A DNA stretch of 17,440 nt, taken from NCBI GenBank assembly GCA_036848175.1, contig DAIUKO010000147.1, positions 1 to 17,440 of the forward strand. The letters run 5' to 3'. Below are positions 5,259-14,014 of this stretch, one piece after another. Source of the stretch: QHWF01 sp036848175. Its GTDB lineage: Bacteria > Acidobacteriota > Vicinamibacteria > Vicinamibacterales > CAVVIG01. Below the pieces are notes generated by a model. The model was not told the origin of the DNA, searched no databases, and worked only from the letters and a program-made list of their open reading frames with translations. Each line of letters starts with the position of its first letter. Positions within the stretch are counted from its first letter, which is position 1. Both the position numbers and the translations under genes were made by a program.

Positions 5259-8156
5259 ATGGCGACATCCCCGGTCGCGCGGCGTCACGGCGGTCGTACC
5301 GCGGTGCTCCTTCTCGGCCTGATCCTCTTTTCCAGTCGCGCCGGTGCGCAAAGCGGCACGGCGACCATCAGCGGACAACTGCGAGACGAGAGCGGCGCCG
5401 TGCTCCCGGGCGTCACTGTGGTTGCCAGAAGTCCCTCGCTGCAGCTCTCGGGCATGACGGCGGTTACCGACGCGCAGGGCGAGTACCGTCTGACGCCGCT
5501 GCCGATCGGAACTTACACCCTCGAATACACGCTCTCGGGATTTCAGATGGTGCGCCGCGACGGCATTCGCCTCACCGCCGGCTTCACCGCGCGCGTCGAC
5601 GTTCAGCTCAAAGTCGGACAGCTCGAAGAGACGGTCACCGTCTCGGGTGCATCGCCGCTCGTCGACACGGCCGCAACCAACACATCGACGCAGCTCACGA
5701 AAGAAACATTGGAACTCGTACCGAACAGCCGGAACGGCTACATCGGCCTGATGCAGCAGGCGCCCGGGGCGCGCCCGAATCTCGATGTCGGCGGGAGCAC
5801 GACGAACGCGCAGCCGGCGTTTCGCGCCTTTGGCATGCAGGGTCAGTCGTGGCAGGCCGTCGACGGCGTCGTCACGGCCAATCCGAAGTCCGACACGCAG
5901 AGCGGCAACTATGTCGACTACTCGATTCTCGAAGAAGCGACGATTCAGACAATGGGTCACGACGCGTCGATCCCGACGCGCGGAATCGCGATCAACACCG
6001 TCGTGAAAACCGGCGGCAACGATTTTCACGGCTCGGCGTTCGTCTCGGGCACCAGCCACAGCTTCGAGAGCAACAACATCGACGACGATCTGCGGGCGCA
6101 GGGCATCACGGAAGGCAACACGCTCCAGTTGCGCGACGACTCGAGCGGCGATCTCGGCGGGCGGATCGTCCGCAACCGACTCTGGTTCTACGTCGCGGGC
6201 CGTCAGCGGCGGGATCACAACGGCATCCTCGAGTGCTTCACGCCGGATGGCACGGGGTGCGTCGAGTCGCAGAAAGCGTGGTTCTTCACGCACAAGGAAA
6301 CCTTGCAGATCAACCAGGCGAACCGGCTCACCGGCTTCACGATGTTCAACTGGCGCTCCGACATCGAGGGGATGAGCCGCCTGGTCGCGTGGGAGTCGCG
6401 CCGCAACCAGCGAGGGTTCAACGGCGCGTGGAAGGCGGAGTGGGACGGGCTCAAAGGCCACGACATGGTGGCGAACGTGATGGTCGGCTCGTTCTGGAAT
6501 CACTCAGGCGGGTACGGCGAAGAGTACGGCGGCGGCAAACCGGCGACGACCGACTCAGTCACCCGCGTCGTCACCGGCACATCGACGACGATGAACGAGC
6601 GGAACAACGAGGATCGATTCCAGGCGCGAGCCGGCGTGACCTGGTACAAGCCGGACTGGTTCGCCGGCAACCACGAAATCAAGACTGGCCTCGATTTTTT
6701 CAAGATACACGCCGACCGCGCCCGCCTGACGCGTCCTCCCGGGTCCGGGAATTACCAACTGATCTTCAGGAACGGCACGGCGGATCAGATTTCGGTGTTC
6801 AACACGCCGGTCTTTCCCGACGCGCCGCTGCGCACGGCCGGCGGCTTTGCGCAGGACAGTTGGACGATCGCGCGGAAGCTCACCTTGAACATCGGCCTCC
6901 GCTACAACTACGAGAACGGGTACGTCGCGGCAGGGTGCCGCGAGGCCGCTGATCCGCCGGGAGACGTGCCCAATCCGGCGCAGTGCTTCGACAAGGAACC
7001 GTTCAAAATCTACAGCTCGTGGTCGCCGCGGCTTCGCGCCGCCTACGACATCGCCGGCAACGGTAAGACGCTCGTCAAGGGCGGATGGGGGCGGTATCAC
7101 AAGCTCCGCTACACCGACGAGCTCCAGACGGCGAATCGCAACGTCATCACGACCACGCTCTATCGATGGCGGGATCTCAACGGCAACCGCAACTACGACA
7201 CAGGCGAGACGAATCTCAGTTTGAACGGCCCGGACTTTCTGTCGCAGACGCTCTCGGGTCAGGGCGGCGCGCTCGCAAATGGCGTCGCGAACCCGGACGA
7301 ATCGCAGCCCTACACCGACGAGTACAGCCTGCAGCTCGAGCGCCAGCTGACCGCGAACTTCGCGATGCGGCTGACCGGCGCGCATACACGCGCACTGAAT
7401 CAGCAGCGCCTGGCGAATCTTCGCCGGCCGTACGAGATCTACTCGATTCCGATCACGAATCGGGATCCCGGTCCCGACGGAACGGTCGGCACGACAGACG
7501 ATCCGGGCACGACGATCACCTACTTCGAATACCCGCGCGAGCTTTCCGGATCGGCGTATCAGGTGGCGACGATCGTCAACGACGACAAGGCGAACCAGAA
7601 GTACTCGACGATCGAGATCGCGCTGGCCAAACGGCTCGCCAACAAATGGCACATGATGTCGTCGTTCAGCGCGACGAAGCGCGATGTCCCGCTGCCGAAC
7701 AACGTTGGCGGCGGCACCAGCTTCGGCGCCAACACGCAGGATCCCAACGCGGAGATCTTCGCTGCGGACCGACGATGGGAGTGGCTGGGCCGGCTGTCGG
7801 GCAGCTATCTCTTTCCCTATGGGCTGCAGACATCGGCAAACTTCGAGCACCGCAGCGGGGCGCCGTGGGCCCGCACGGCGCTGTTCAGAGGCGGCCTCAC
7901 GATTCCATCGATCACGCTGAACGTCGAGCCGGTCGGATCGCAGCGGCTTCCCGACATCAACCTCCTCGACGTCCGCGTCGAGAAGCGGGTGAATCTGCCG
8001 CGGCGGCAGCAGCTCCAGCTCCAGGTCAACGTCTTCAACGCCACCAACATCAACAGCGTCACCGCGCTGACGCAGCAGTCGGGACCGAGCTTCGGGCTGG
8101 CGACGGCGATCGTGCTGCCGAGAATCGTCGCGTTCAGCGCGCATTACATTTTCTAG
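5259..8156 (+). CDS. TonB-dependent receptor with carboxypeptidase-regulatory-like domain (Oar-like, receptor 1)
   Basis: A 965-residue outer-membrane receptor that would use TonB-ExbBD energy to import a ligand too large or rare for porins. Residues 1-30 form a signal peptide (cut after RAGA). A carboxypeptidase-regulatory-like beta-sandwich follows at about 34-118 (ISGQLRDESGAVLPGVTVVARS...), then a plug domain from about 125 with AVDGV (D202), then a long beta-barrel ending in the aromatic AHYIF. Loops contain close cysteine pairs C326/C334 and C560/C576, likely extracellular disulfides. DLNGNRNYDTGE (639-650) fits the EF-hand loop pattern at positions 1, 3, 5, 7, 9 and 12, and an Asp/Gly-rich stretch follows at 736-748. 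There is no SusD partner gene. Amidohydrolase 2 starts 33 nt downstream, suggesting a shared transcript. The ligand cannot be inferred. Confidence 0.93.
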   Translation: MATSPVARRHGGRTAVLLLGLILFSSRAGAQSGTATISGQLRDESGAVLPGVTVVARSPSLQLSGMTAVTDAQGEYRLTPLPIGTYTLEYTLSGFQMVRRDGIRLTAGFTARVDVQLKVGQLEETVTVSGASPLVDTAATNTSTQLTKETLELVPNSRNGYIGLMQQAPGARPNLDVGGSTTNAQPAFRAFGMQGQSWQAVDGVVTANPKSDTQSGNYVDYSILEEATIQTMGHDASIPTRGIAINTVVKTGGNDFHGSAFVSGTSHSFESNNIDDDLRAQGITEGNTLQLRDDSSGDLGGRIVRNRLWFYVAGRQRRDHNGILECFTPDGTGCVESQKAWFFTHKETLQINQANRLTGFTMFNWRSDIEGMSRLVAWESRRNQRGFNGAWKAEWDGLKGHDMVANVMVGSFWNHSGGYGEEYGGGKPATTDSVTRVVTGTSTTMNERNNEDRFQARAGVTWYKPDWFAGNHEIKTGLDFFKIHADRARLTRPPGSGNYQLIFRNGTADQISVFNTPVFPDAPLRTAGGFAQDSWTIARKLTLNIGLRYNYENGYVAAGCREAADPPGDVPNPAQCFDKEPFKIYSSWSPRLRAAYDIAGNGKTLVKGGWGRYHKLRYTDELQTANRNVITTTLYRWRDLNGNRNYDTGETNLSLNGPDFLSQTLSGQGGALANGVANPDESQPYTDEYSLQLERQLTANFAMRLTGAHTRALNQQRLANLRRPYEIYSIPITNRDPGPDGTVGTTDDPGTTITYFEYPRELSGSAYQVATIVNDDKANQKYSTIEIALAKRLANKWHMMSSFSATKRDVPLPNNVGGGTSFGANTQDPNAEIFAADRRWEWLGRLSGSYLFPYGLQTSANFEHRSGAPWARTALFRGGLTIPSITLNVEPVGSQRLPDINLLDVRVEKRVNLPRRQQLQLQVNVFNATNINSVTALTQQSGPSFGLATAIVLPRIVAFSAHYIF

Positions 8157-8189
8157 CGTGCGGGATGCCGACACAAGGAAGGACATTCG

Positions 8190-9623
8190 ATGAAGCCATC
8201 GAACTTCGTGAAGACCGCGGCGATTCTGCTGACGTGTGCGCTCGCGGCCTGCTCAACCGTCGAAACACAAGGCACTCAGGTGACCGTCTTCGAAGGTGCT
8301 CGCCTCATCACCGGCGAAGGCAATGCGCCGATCGAGAACTCCGCGTTCATCGTCGAGAACACGCGGTTCACGCGCGTCGGCCGTCGCGGTGAACTGCCGG
8401 CGCCTGCCGGCGCCGTGCACGTCGACTTGAGCGGCAAGACGGTCATGCCGGCGAAGGTCGATCTGCACGGCCACATCGGCTACCAACATGTCTACGACGG
8501 CACGATGTCCAAGGCGTACTTCACGCGCGAGAACCTGATCGATCATCTCGAGCGTCTCGCCTACCACGGCATCAGCGCCGTCGTCAGCATCGCCGACCTC
8601 GTCGATCGCTCGGATCTGCACGGCGGCAGGACGAACTGGGGCGACGTGCCGCTGCGCGTGCGCAACGAAATCATTCCTGGCGCGGCGCTGTTCAAGACCG
8701 CCGGCCCCGGCATCGCGTGGCCCGATTCGGGAGCGCAGGGACACCCGTCGCGAGCCGACGTGCCGTATCCGGTCACGACCGTGGAAGAGGCTCGAGCTGC
8801 GACGCTCGACTACATCAAGATGAAGCCCGAGTTCATCAAGATCTGGGTCGACGATCGCAACGGCACGCGCAAGCGGCTGACGCCGCCGCTCTATCGCGTG
8901 ATTCTCGAGGAAGCGAAGAAGGCGAACATCCCGGTTGCGGCGCACAACATCACGCTCGCCGATGCGAAGGAACTGATGCGGCTCGGCGTCGAAGGGTGGC
9001 TGCACCCGCCGGTTCGCGGCGGCGAGGAGCCGGACGAGGAGTTCCTCGCGATGATCAGAGATCGAAAAGCGAGGAACGATCGCCCCAACATGTGGTTCAA
9101 CGACTCGGGCGGCGTCGCCGTCGGCGGCCGCGACGCGTGGAACGATCCCCTGTTGAAGGAAACGATCTCAGCGGCGCAGATCCAGGAGCACTACGGTGAG
9201 TTCCTGAAGAACCTCACGCCGGAGGCGGTCGAGCGGGCGCGGCAGAACGCCAGGAAATCCGGAGTCATTGCCAGGAAGCTCATCGCGGCGGGCATGAAGC
9301 TGGTACTCGGGAGCGATACGGGACAAACGCGCTTCTTCATCGGCTGGTATCCACAGCTGCTGTTCGAAAGCTGGGTGGCGATGGGATTCACGCCGATGGA
9401 GGCGATCGTCTTCGCAACTCGCGACGGCGCCGAAATCGCGAAAGTGAACACTGGCGTGATCGCGAACGGTCGCAACGCCGACTTCGTCGTGCTCGATGCC
9501 AATCCGCTCGACGACATCGCGAACTCACGGCGGATCAACAAGGTGTTTTTGCGCGGGCAGGAAGTGGATCGCGCGCGGTTACGTGCCAAGTGGGCCGCCG
9601 AATGGAGCCGGAAGTCCCAGTAG
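8190..9623 (+). CDS. Lipoprotein amidohydrolase (amidohydrolase 2)
   Basis: A 477-residue amidohydrolase-superfamily enzyme anchored as a lipoprotein. The signal peptide ends in a lipobox LAAC (C21). A full set of metal-site motifs is visible: DLHGH (H93, H95), FIKIW (K217), AAHN (H252), WLHPP (H272) and LGSDTGQ (D376). The segment NADFVVLDANPLDDI (429-443) is the usual C-terminal beta-sandwich block of this group. Such proteins hydrolyse amide or cyclic amide bonds; the precise substrate is unknown. AAGGAAGGA at 8175-8183 supports ATG 8190. The gene follows receptor 1 by 33 nt and precedes the permease by 80 nt. It differs from amidohydrolase 1 in keeping the canonical Asp, and the two are too divergent to be a recent duplicate. 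Confidence 0.9.
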   Translation: MKPSNFVKTAAILLTCALAACSTVETQGTQVTVFEGARLITGEGNAPIENSAFIVENTRFTRVGRRGELPAPAGAVHVDLSGKTVMPAKVDLHGHIGYQHVYDGTMSKAYFTRENLIDHLERLAYHGISAVVSIADLVDRSDLHGGRTNWGDVPLRVRNEIIPGAALFKTAGPGIAWPDSGAQGHPSRADVPYPVTTVEEARAATLDYIKMKPEFIKIWVDDRNGTRKRLTPPLYRVILEEAKKANIPVAAHNITLADAKELMRLGVEGWLHPPVRGGEEPDEEFLAMIRDRKARNDRPNMWFNDSGGVAVGGRDAWNDPLLKETISAAQIQEHYGEFLKNLTPEAVERARQNARKSGVIARKLIAAGMKLVLGSDTGQTRFFIGWYPQLLFESWVAMGFTPMEAIVFATRDGAEIAKVNTGVIANGRNADFVVLDANPLDDIANSRRINKVFLRGQEVDRARLRAKWAAEWSRKSQ

Positions 9624-9673
9624 AGAGAATCGAATCGAAAGCCGACAACACTTCCGCCTGCGGTGCCATCTAA

Positions 9674-9700
9674 CTCCGGGGAGTAGGTGTCTCCGGAGGA
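9674..9700 (+). promoter_or_regulatory. Small hairpin overlapping the permease ribosome binding site
   Basis: CTCCGG (9674-9679) can pair with CCGGAG (9693-9698), which overlaps the ribosome binding site GGAGGA (9695-9700) of the permease at ATG 9704. Both arms also belong to short local palindromes (CTCCGGGGAG and CTCCGGAG), so alternative folds exist. A modest effect on translation is possible. Confidence 0.35.
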
Positions 9701-9703
9701 TTC

Positions 9704-12187
9704 ATGGACGGTCTCGTTCGGGATGTGCGTCACTCGGCTCGCAATCTTCTTCGATCCCCCGGATTCGCCATCGTCACCATCCTGACGCTCGCGCTCGGCA
9801 TCGGCGCGAACACGGCGATCTTTTCGGTCGTGAACGGCGTCATCCTGCGGCCGCTCGGCTATCCAGAACCAGGTCGGCTCGTCTACATCTCGAGCCAGTT
9901 TCCCCAACTCGGCTTCGATCAGTTCTGGATTTCTCCGCCCGAGTTCTTCGACTTTCGCGAGCGTGTGCAATCCTTCTCTTCGATCGGCGCCTTTGCGCCC
10001 GGCCAGGCGAATCTGACGGCGACGGATCGTCCACGCCAGGTCGTGACGGTCCAGGTGTCGGCCGATCTCTTCACGACGCTCGGTGTCGCACCGATGCTCG
10101 GAAGGACGTTCGACGATGCAGAGACGAGGCCGGGGGGACCGCTCGTCGCCGTCCTGTCGTACGAAGTCTGGCGGAGTGCGTTTGCCGGTAATCCGGCTCT
10201 GGTCGGACAGCAGGTCGAGATCAACAGCCGGCAGCGGACCATCATCGGCATCATGCCGCCGCGGTTCGACGTCGCCGATCTGCACGGCGAACTGTGGACC
10301 CCGTTGGTGCTCGATCCGGCCAATCGCCGCAACCGCGGAAGCCACTACCTTTATTTAATCGGGCGCCTGAAGCCCGGCGTGACGCTCGCATCCGCCGGCG
10401 CAGAGCTCGCGACGATTCTCGCCAACTGGCTGCCGTCTCTGCAGGCCGCGCGCCCGGCGAACGCGACCGGCGGCATTCACGCACCCGATCCGAAGAACCA
10501 TCCGTTCCGGTTCGATCCGCTGCAGGCACAGATCGTCGGCAGCGCGCGGACGGCAGTCCTCGTGCTGCAGGGTGCCGTGGTGTTCGTCCTGCTCATCGCG
10601 TGCGCGAATCTCGCGAATCTTCTCCTCGCCCGCGCCGAGTCGCGCCACAAAGAGTTTGCCGTGCGCAGCGCCCTCGGCGCCGGGCGCGCGCGGCTGCTTC
10701 GCCAGTTCATGGTCGAGGGATGCCTCCTCTCGTTCACCGGCGCCGCGCTCGGTCTCGGCGTCGCGGTGTTCGGCCTGCGCGCGCTCATCGCGGCATATCC
10801 CGACAGCCTGCCGCGATCTGCAGACATCACGCTCGATCTCGGAGTGCTCGCGTTCACGCTCGTCGTCGGCCTGGCGACCGGCGCGGTGTTCGGTCTCGCG
10901 CCGCTGCTGCATCTCGGCGCCGACGCCACGTCCCTCGCGCTGAAGGAAAGCGGTCAGCGCACCACCGCTGGCGCCGGCCGCAATCGCGTCCGCCGCGCCC
11001 TCGTCGCCGGCGAAGTGGCGCTTGCCGTCGCGCTGGTCATCGGTGCAGGTCTGCTGCTGCGAACGGTGCTGAACCTGTCCAACGTCGATGCCGGGTTCAA
11101 TCGCTCGCGTCTCGTGACGTTCGCGGTGAGTGTGCCGGCCGCGAAGTACCAACAGCAATCGCAGGTGATGGATTTCTATCGGAGGCTGATCGATCAACTC
11201 TCAATGCTGCCCGGCGTGCAGAGTGTCGCGGCGATGGACGGCCTGCCGCCGCTTCGCCGCGTGAACGCCAACGACACCAACATCGAGAATTATCCGCCGC
11301 CGCCTCCGAACACTCCCGGCCCAAACGTCGATTACTACCAGAACGTCACTGGCCGCTACGTCGAGACGATGGGCATCCCGGTCGTGGAAGGACGATCGTT
11401 TCAGCCGTCCGACGCGGACGGTCCCTTCGTCGTCCTCGTCAACGAGACGTTGGCGCGAACGTTCTTCGGCGGGCAGAGTCCGATTGGCCGCCGCATGCGG
11501 CCATCGGCGCCGCCGTCGGCCAATGTGCCGTGGTTCACGGTCGTCGGCGTGCTGAAGGACGTCAAGCAGGGCGGCGTCGACAAGAAGACGGGGACCGAGC
11601 TCTACTTCGACGTCGAGCAGTCGTTCAAAGTCAACGGCGCGATGCCGAACGCGATGAACCTGGTGCTGCGCACATCAATCGCGCCGCAGGCATTGTCGGC
11701 CTCAATCCATCGCGCGGTGGAAGGACTGGATCCGTCGCTGCCGGTGATCCGCCTGCAGACAATGGATGATGTGTTCGCGGATGCGATCGGCCGTCCACGT
11801 CTGCTCGCACAACTGCTCGGCGTCTTTGCTGGACTGGCGCTGCTCCTCGCCGCCATCGGCGCGTACGGCGTCCTGTCGTACATGGTGAGCGAGCGCCGCC
11901 GCGAAATCGGCATCCGCATGGCCCTCGGGGCCGATCGCCGATCGGTTCTGCGGCTGGTTCTCTCGCAGGGCCTCGGCCTCACGCTCGTCGGTGTGGTCGC
12001 CGGGCTCGCGGTGGCGTTCACGATGAACCGCGTGCTCGCGTCGCTGTTGTTCGGCGTGCGTCCGTCGGATCCGGCGACGATTGCCGGCGTGATCGCGTTG
12101 ATCGCCACGGTTGCGCTGGTCGCCTGCTACCTGCCTGCGCGATCGGCCACACGCGTCGATCCGATGATCGTCTTGCGTGACGAATAG
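9704..12187 (+). CDS. ABC-type permease of the ADOP/MacB-FtsX family (orphan)
   Basis: An 827-residue inner-membrane protein of the FtsX/MacB permease superfamily, in the duplicated form typical of Acidobacteriota (ADOP). Helices are predicted at about 21-46, 285-307, 340-362, 380-402, 433-452, 703-727, 752-774 and 791-813, so the protein carries two four-helix units. Large periplasmic MacB-like core domains occupy about 47-280 and 460-700. Signature segments are RSPGFAIVTILTLALGIGANTAIFS near the start, EFAVRSALGAGRARLLRQFMVEG (317-339) and RRREIGIRMALGADRRSVLRLVLSQG (731-756). No ATPase gene lies in this window, so the partner is unknown or encoded elsewhere. ADOP proteins are numerous in these genomes and their function is not established. 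A hairpin follows the stop at 12201-12220. Confidence 0.93.
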   Translation: MDGLVRDVRHSARNLLRSPGFAIVTILTLALGIGANTAIFSVVNGVILRPLGYPEPGRLVYISSQFPQLGFDQFWISPPEFFDFRERVQSFSSIGAFAPGQANLTATDRPRQVVTVQVSADLFTTLGVAPMLGRTFDDAETRPGGPLVAVLSYEVWRSAFAGNPALVGQQVEINSRQRTIIGIMPPRFDVADLHGELWTPLVLDPANRRNRGSHYLYLIGRLKPGVTLASAGAELATILANWLPSLQAARPANATGGIHAPDPKNHPFRFDPLQAQIVGSARTAVLVLQGAVVFVLLIACANLANLLLARAESRHKEFAVRSALGAGRARLLRQFMVEGCLLSFTGAALGLGVAVFGLRALIAAYPDSLPRSADITLDLGVLAFTLVVGLATGAVFGLAPLLHLGADATSLALKESGQRTTAGAGRNRVRRALVAGEVALAVALVIGAGLLLRTVLNLSNVDAGFNRSRLVTFAVSVPAAKYQQQSQVMDFYRRLIDQLSMLPGVQSVAAMDGLPPLRRVNANDTNIENYPPPPPNTPGPNVDYYQNVTGRYVETMGIPVVEGRSFQPSDADGPFVVLVNETLARTFFGGQSPIGRRMRPSAPPSANVPWFTVVGVLKDVKQGGVDKKTGTELYFDVEQSFKVNGAMPNAMNLVLRTSIAPQALSASIHRAVEGLDPSLPVIRLQTMDDVFADAIGRPRLLAQLLGVFAGLALLLAAIGAYGVLSYMVSERRREIGIRMALGADRRSVLRLVLSQGLGLTLVGVVAGLAVAFTMNRVLASLLFGVRPSDPATIAGVIALIATVALVACYLPARSATRVDPMIVLRDE

Positions 12188-12200
12188 CGGCGCAGTGGAG

Positions 12201-12220
12201 TCCGTCTAACGACAGACGGA
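12201..12220 (+). terminator. Hairpin after the permease, possible transcription end
   Basis: A perfect 7-bp stem TCCGTCT (12201-12207) / AGACGGA (12214-12220) with a 6-nt loop lies 13 nt after the permease stop. No T-tract follows, so it is not a classical intrinsic terminator, but the position and symmetry suggest an mRNA 3' end or a stability element. The remaining spacer up to 12330 shows nothing else I can support. Confidence 0.45.
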
Positions 12221-12329
12221 TCCAATCCCGCACCATTCAACTTACTGGCGATACCGTGCAAGCGCGTGCGAAACCGCGCGCCCCCGCGAGTATGCTGTGC
12301 CCCAATCGGCTTTGACCCGGGGGCACACC

Positions 12330-13994
12330 ATGCGCACACGCTCCGCACCTCCGACCGCCCGGCGCTTCGCGGCTACTTCGTTCGCCATCGTCGCGCTCGC
12401 GCTGGTGTCGACCGCGGCGGGCGATCCGGCGCCCGGGCTGGAGACCATCCGTGCCGACGCGCTGAAAGGGCACATCTTCTTCCTTGCCTCCGATGCGATG
12501 GCGGGACGCGATTCGATGAGCCACGAGGGTCGAATCGCGGCCGAGTACATCGCCGGGTTCTTCTATCGCGCCGGCTTGAAACCGGTCGGCGACGACAACA
12601 CCTTCTTCCAGAACTTTCCGATGGTCGACGCGCACATCGATCGCGAGCGCACCCGGCTCGCCGCGCATGTGGTGTCGAAGAGCGGCGGCAACCTCGATCG
12701 CGACTACCTCAACGGCCCTGACTACACCCTGCCGCGCCAGGGCAACGTGGAGGTAACCGTATCGGGGCCGCTGGTGTTCGCCGGCTACGGCATCACGGCG
12801 CCTGAATACGACTACGACGACTTCAAGGGCGTCGATGTCGCCGGCAAAGTGATCATGATTCTGGCGCACGAGCCGCAAGAGACGGACGCCGCCAGCCGCT
12901 TCAAGGGCTCGTGGAACACTGTCCACGCCTACAACTGGCTGAAGCCCGAGGTGGCGCGGCGGCACGGCGCTGCCGCGATGCTGATGGTGCAGGACCGCGT
13001 TACCCACCGGCCGCCGCGCGCGATCAGCGGTCCGACCAACGCGCAGATCCGCACCGATCGCGGTCAGCACACGCTGACCAGCCCGTTCTGGGACACGCCG
13101 GTCGTCACGATCACGCGCCGGGTCGCCGACGAATTGCTCGCCTCGTCCGGGAAAACGATCGATCAGCTTCAGGATGCGATCGATCGCGCCGGGACGCCGC
13201 AATCGATGCCCGTGCCGGGGGTCACCGTCGATCTCCGTCGCGCGATCAAAGATCGGCAGGTCACGCAGACGCGCAACGTCGTCGGTGTGGTCGAGGGATC
13301 CGATCCGGCGCTGAAGAACGAGTACGTGCTCGTCACCGGCCACTACGATCACGTCGGCCAGAAGGACCAGTTCATCTTCCACGGCGCCGACGACAACGCG
13401 TCGGCGTGTGCGGCGGTGATCGCGATGGCTGAGGCGTTGACCTCGACGAAGGAACGCCCCAAACGCAGCGTCATGTTCCTCGTCTTCGAAGCGGAAGAGG
13501 ACGGACTGCTCGGGGCGTTCCACTACGTCGAACGTCCGATCGTGCCGCTCGATCGCACGGTGGCCGTGCTCAACATGGACATGATCGGCCGCGACGAAGA
13601 CTCGCCGACGTGGAACACCCATGCCGCCGACAATCGCAACAACGTCAACGTCGTCGGCACGCTCTACAACCCCGACCTTCGCAAGATCATCGAGACGGAG
13701 AACCAGCGCATCGGGCTGACGCTCGACTACAAGACCGACAAGGACGATCGCGAAGGCTGGTTCTCGCGCAGCGACCACTATCCGTTCGCGATCAAGTCGG
13801 TGCCGATGGTGCTGTTCAACACCGGTGAGCATCCCGACTACCACACCGCGAACGACACCTGGGATCGCATCAACTATCCGAAGATCGAGAAGATCACGCG
13901 TCTCGTCTACCTGTCGGCGTGGAATCTCGCGAACGCGGCCGGCCGGCCGCGCTTCGTGCGCGAGAACGTGGCCGCGGCGCCATCCCAACCTTAG
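12330..13994 (+). CDS. Secreted M28 family metallopeptidase with PA-like insert
   Basis: A 554-residue zinc aminopeptidase or carboxypeptidase-like enzyme of family M28, probably periplasmic. Residues 1-31 form a signal peptide. Residues about 95-300 hold a protease-associated-like insert (LVFAGYGITAPEYDYDDFKGVDVAGKVIMILAHEP). The catalytic domain carries the expected two-zinc set: GHYDH (H338), GADDNAS (D354/D355), the general base and ligand in AEEDGLLG (E389, E390), NMDMIG (D417) and DYHTANDT (H505). The usual Gly after NAS is Ala (A359 before C360), a minor change. ATG 12330 is chosen over GTG 12297 because it gives a normal signal peptide; only a G-run (12319-12323) precedes it as a weak ribosome binding site. 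The stop is 20 nt before receptor 2, which suggests co-expression. Preferred peptides are unknown. Confidence 0.93.
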   Translation: MRTRSAPPTARRFAATSFAIVALALVSTAAGDPAPGLETIRADALKGHIFFLASDAMAGRDSMSHEGRIAAEYIAGFFYRAGLKPVGDDNTFFQNFPMVDAHIDRERTRLAAHVVSKSGGNLDRDYLNGPDYTLPRQGNVEVTVSGPLVFAGYGITAPEYDYDDFKGVDVAGKVIMILAHEPQETDAASRFKGSWNTVHAYNWLKPEVARRHGAAAMLMVQDRVTHRPPRAISGPTNAQIRTDRGQHTLTSPFWDTPVVTITRRVADELLASSGKTIDQLQDAIDRAGTPQSMPVPGVTVDLRRAIKDRQVTQTRNVVGVVEGSDPALKNEYVLVTGHYDHVGQKDQFIFHGADDNASACAAVIAMAEALTSTKERPKRSVMFLVFEAEEDGLLGAFHYVERPIVPLDRTVAVLNMDMIGRDEDSPTWNTHAADNRNNVNVVGTLYNPDLRKIIETENQRIGLTLDYKTDKDDREGWFSRSDHYPFAIKSVPMVLFNTGEHPDYHTANDTWDRINYPKIEKITRLVYLSAWNLANAAGRPRFVRENVAAAPSQP

Positions 13995-14001
13995 ATCCGT
14001 T

Positions 14002-14008
14002 GAGGAGG
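14002..14008 (+). promoter_or_regulatory. Ribosome binding site deciding the start of receptor 2
   Basis: GAGGAGG lies 6 nt before ATG 14015 and supports that start over the far upstream ATG at 13919, which lies inside the M28 gene. Confidence 0.85.
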
Positions 14009-14014
14009 ACTCAA

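Noticed and set aside
6555..8186. A 543-residue minus-strand frame opposite receptor 1
   Set aside because: Composition is that of a complement shadow; the plus-strand receptor is fully supported by domain order and its ribosome binding site.
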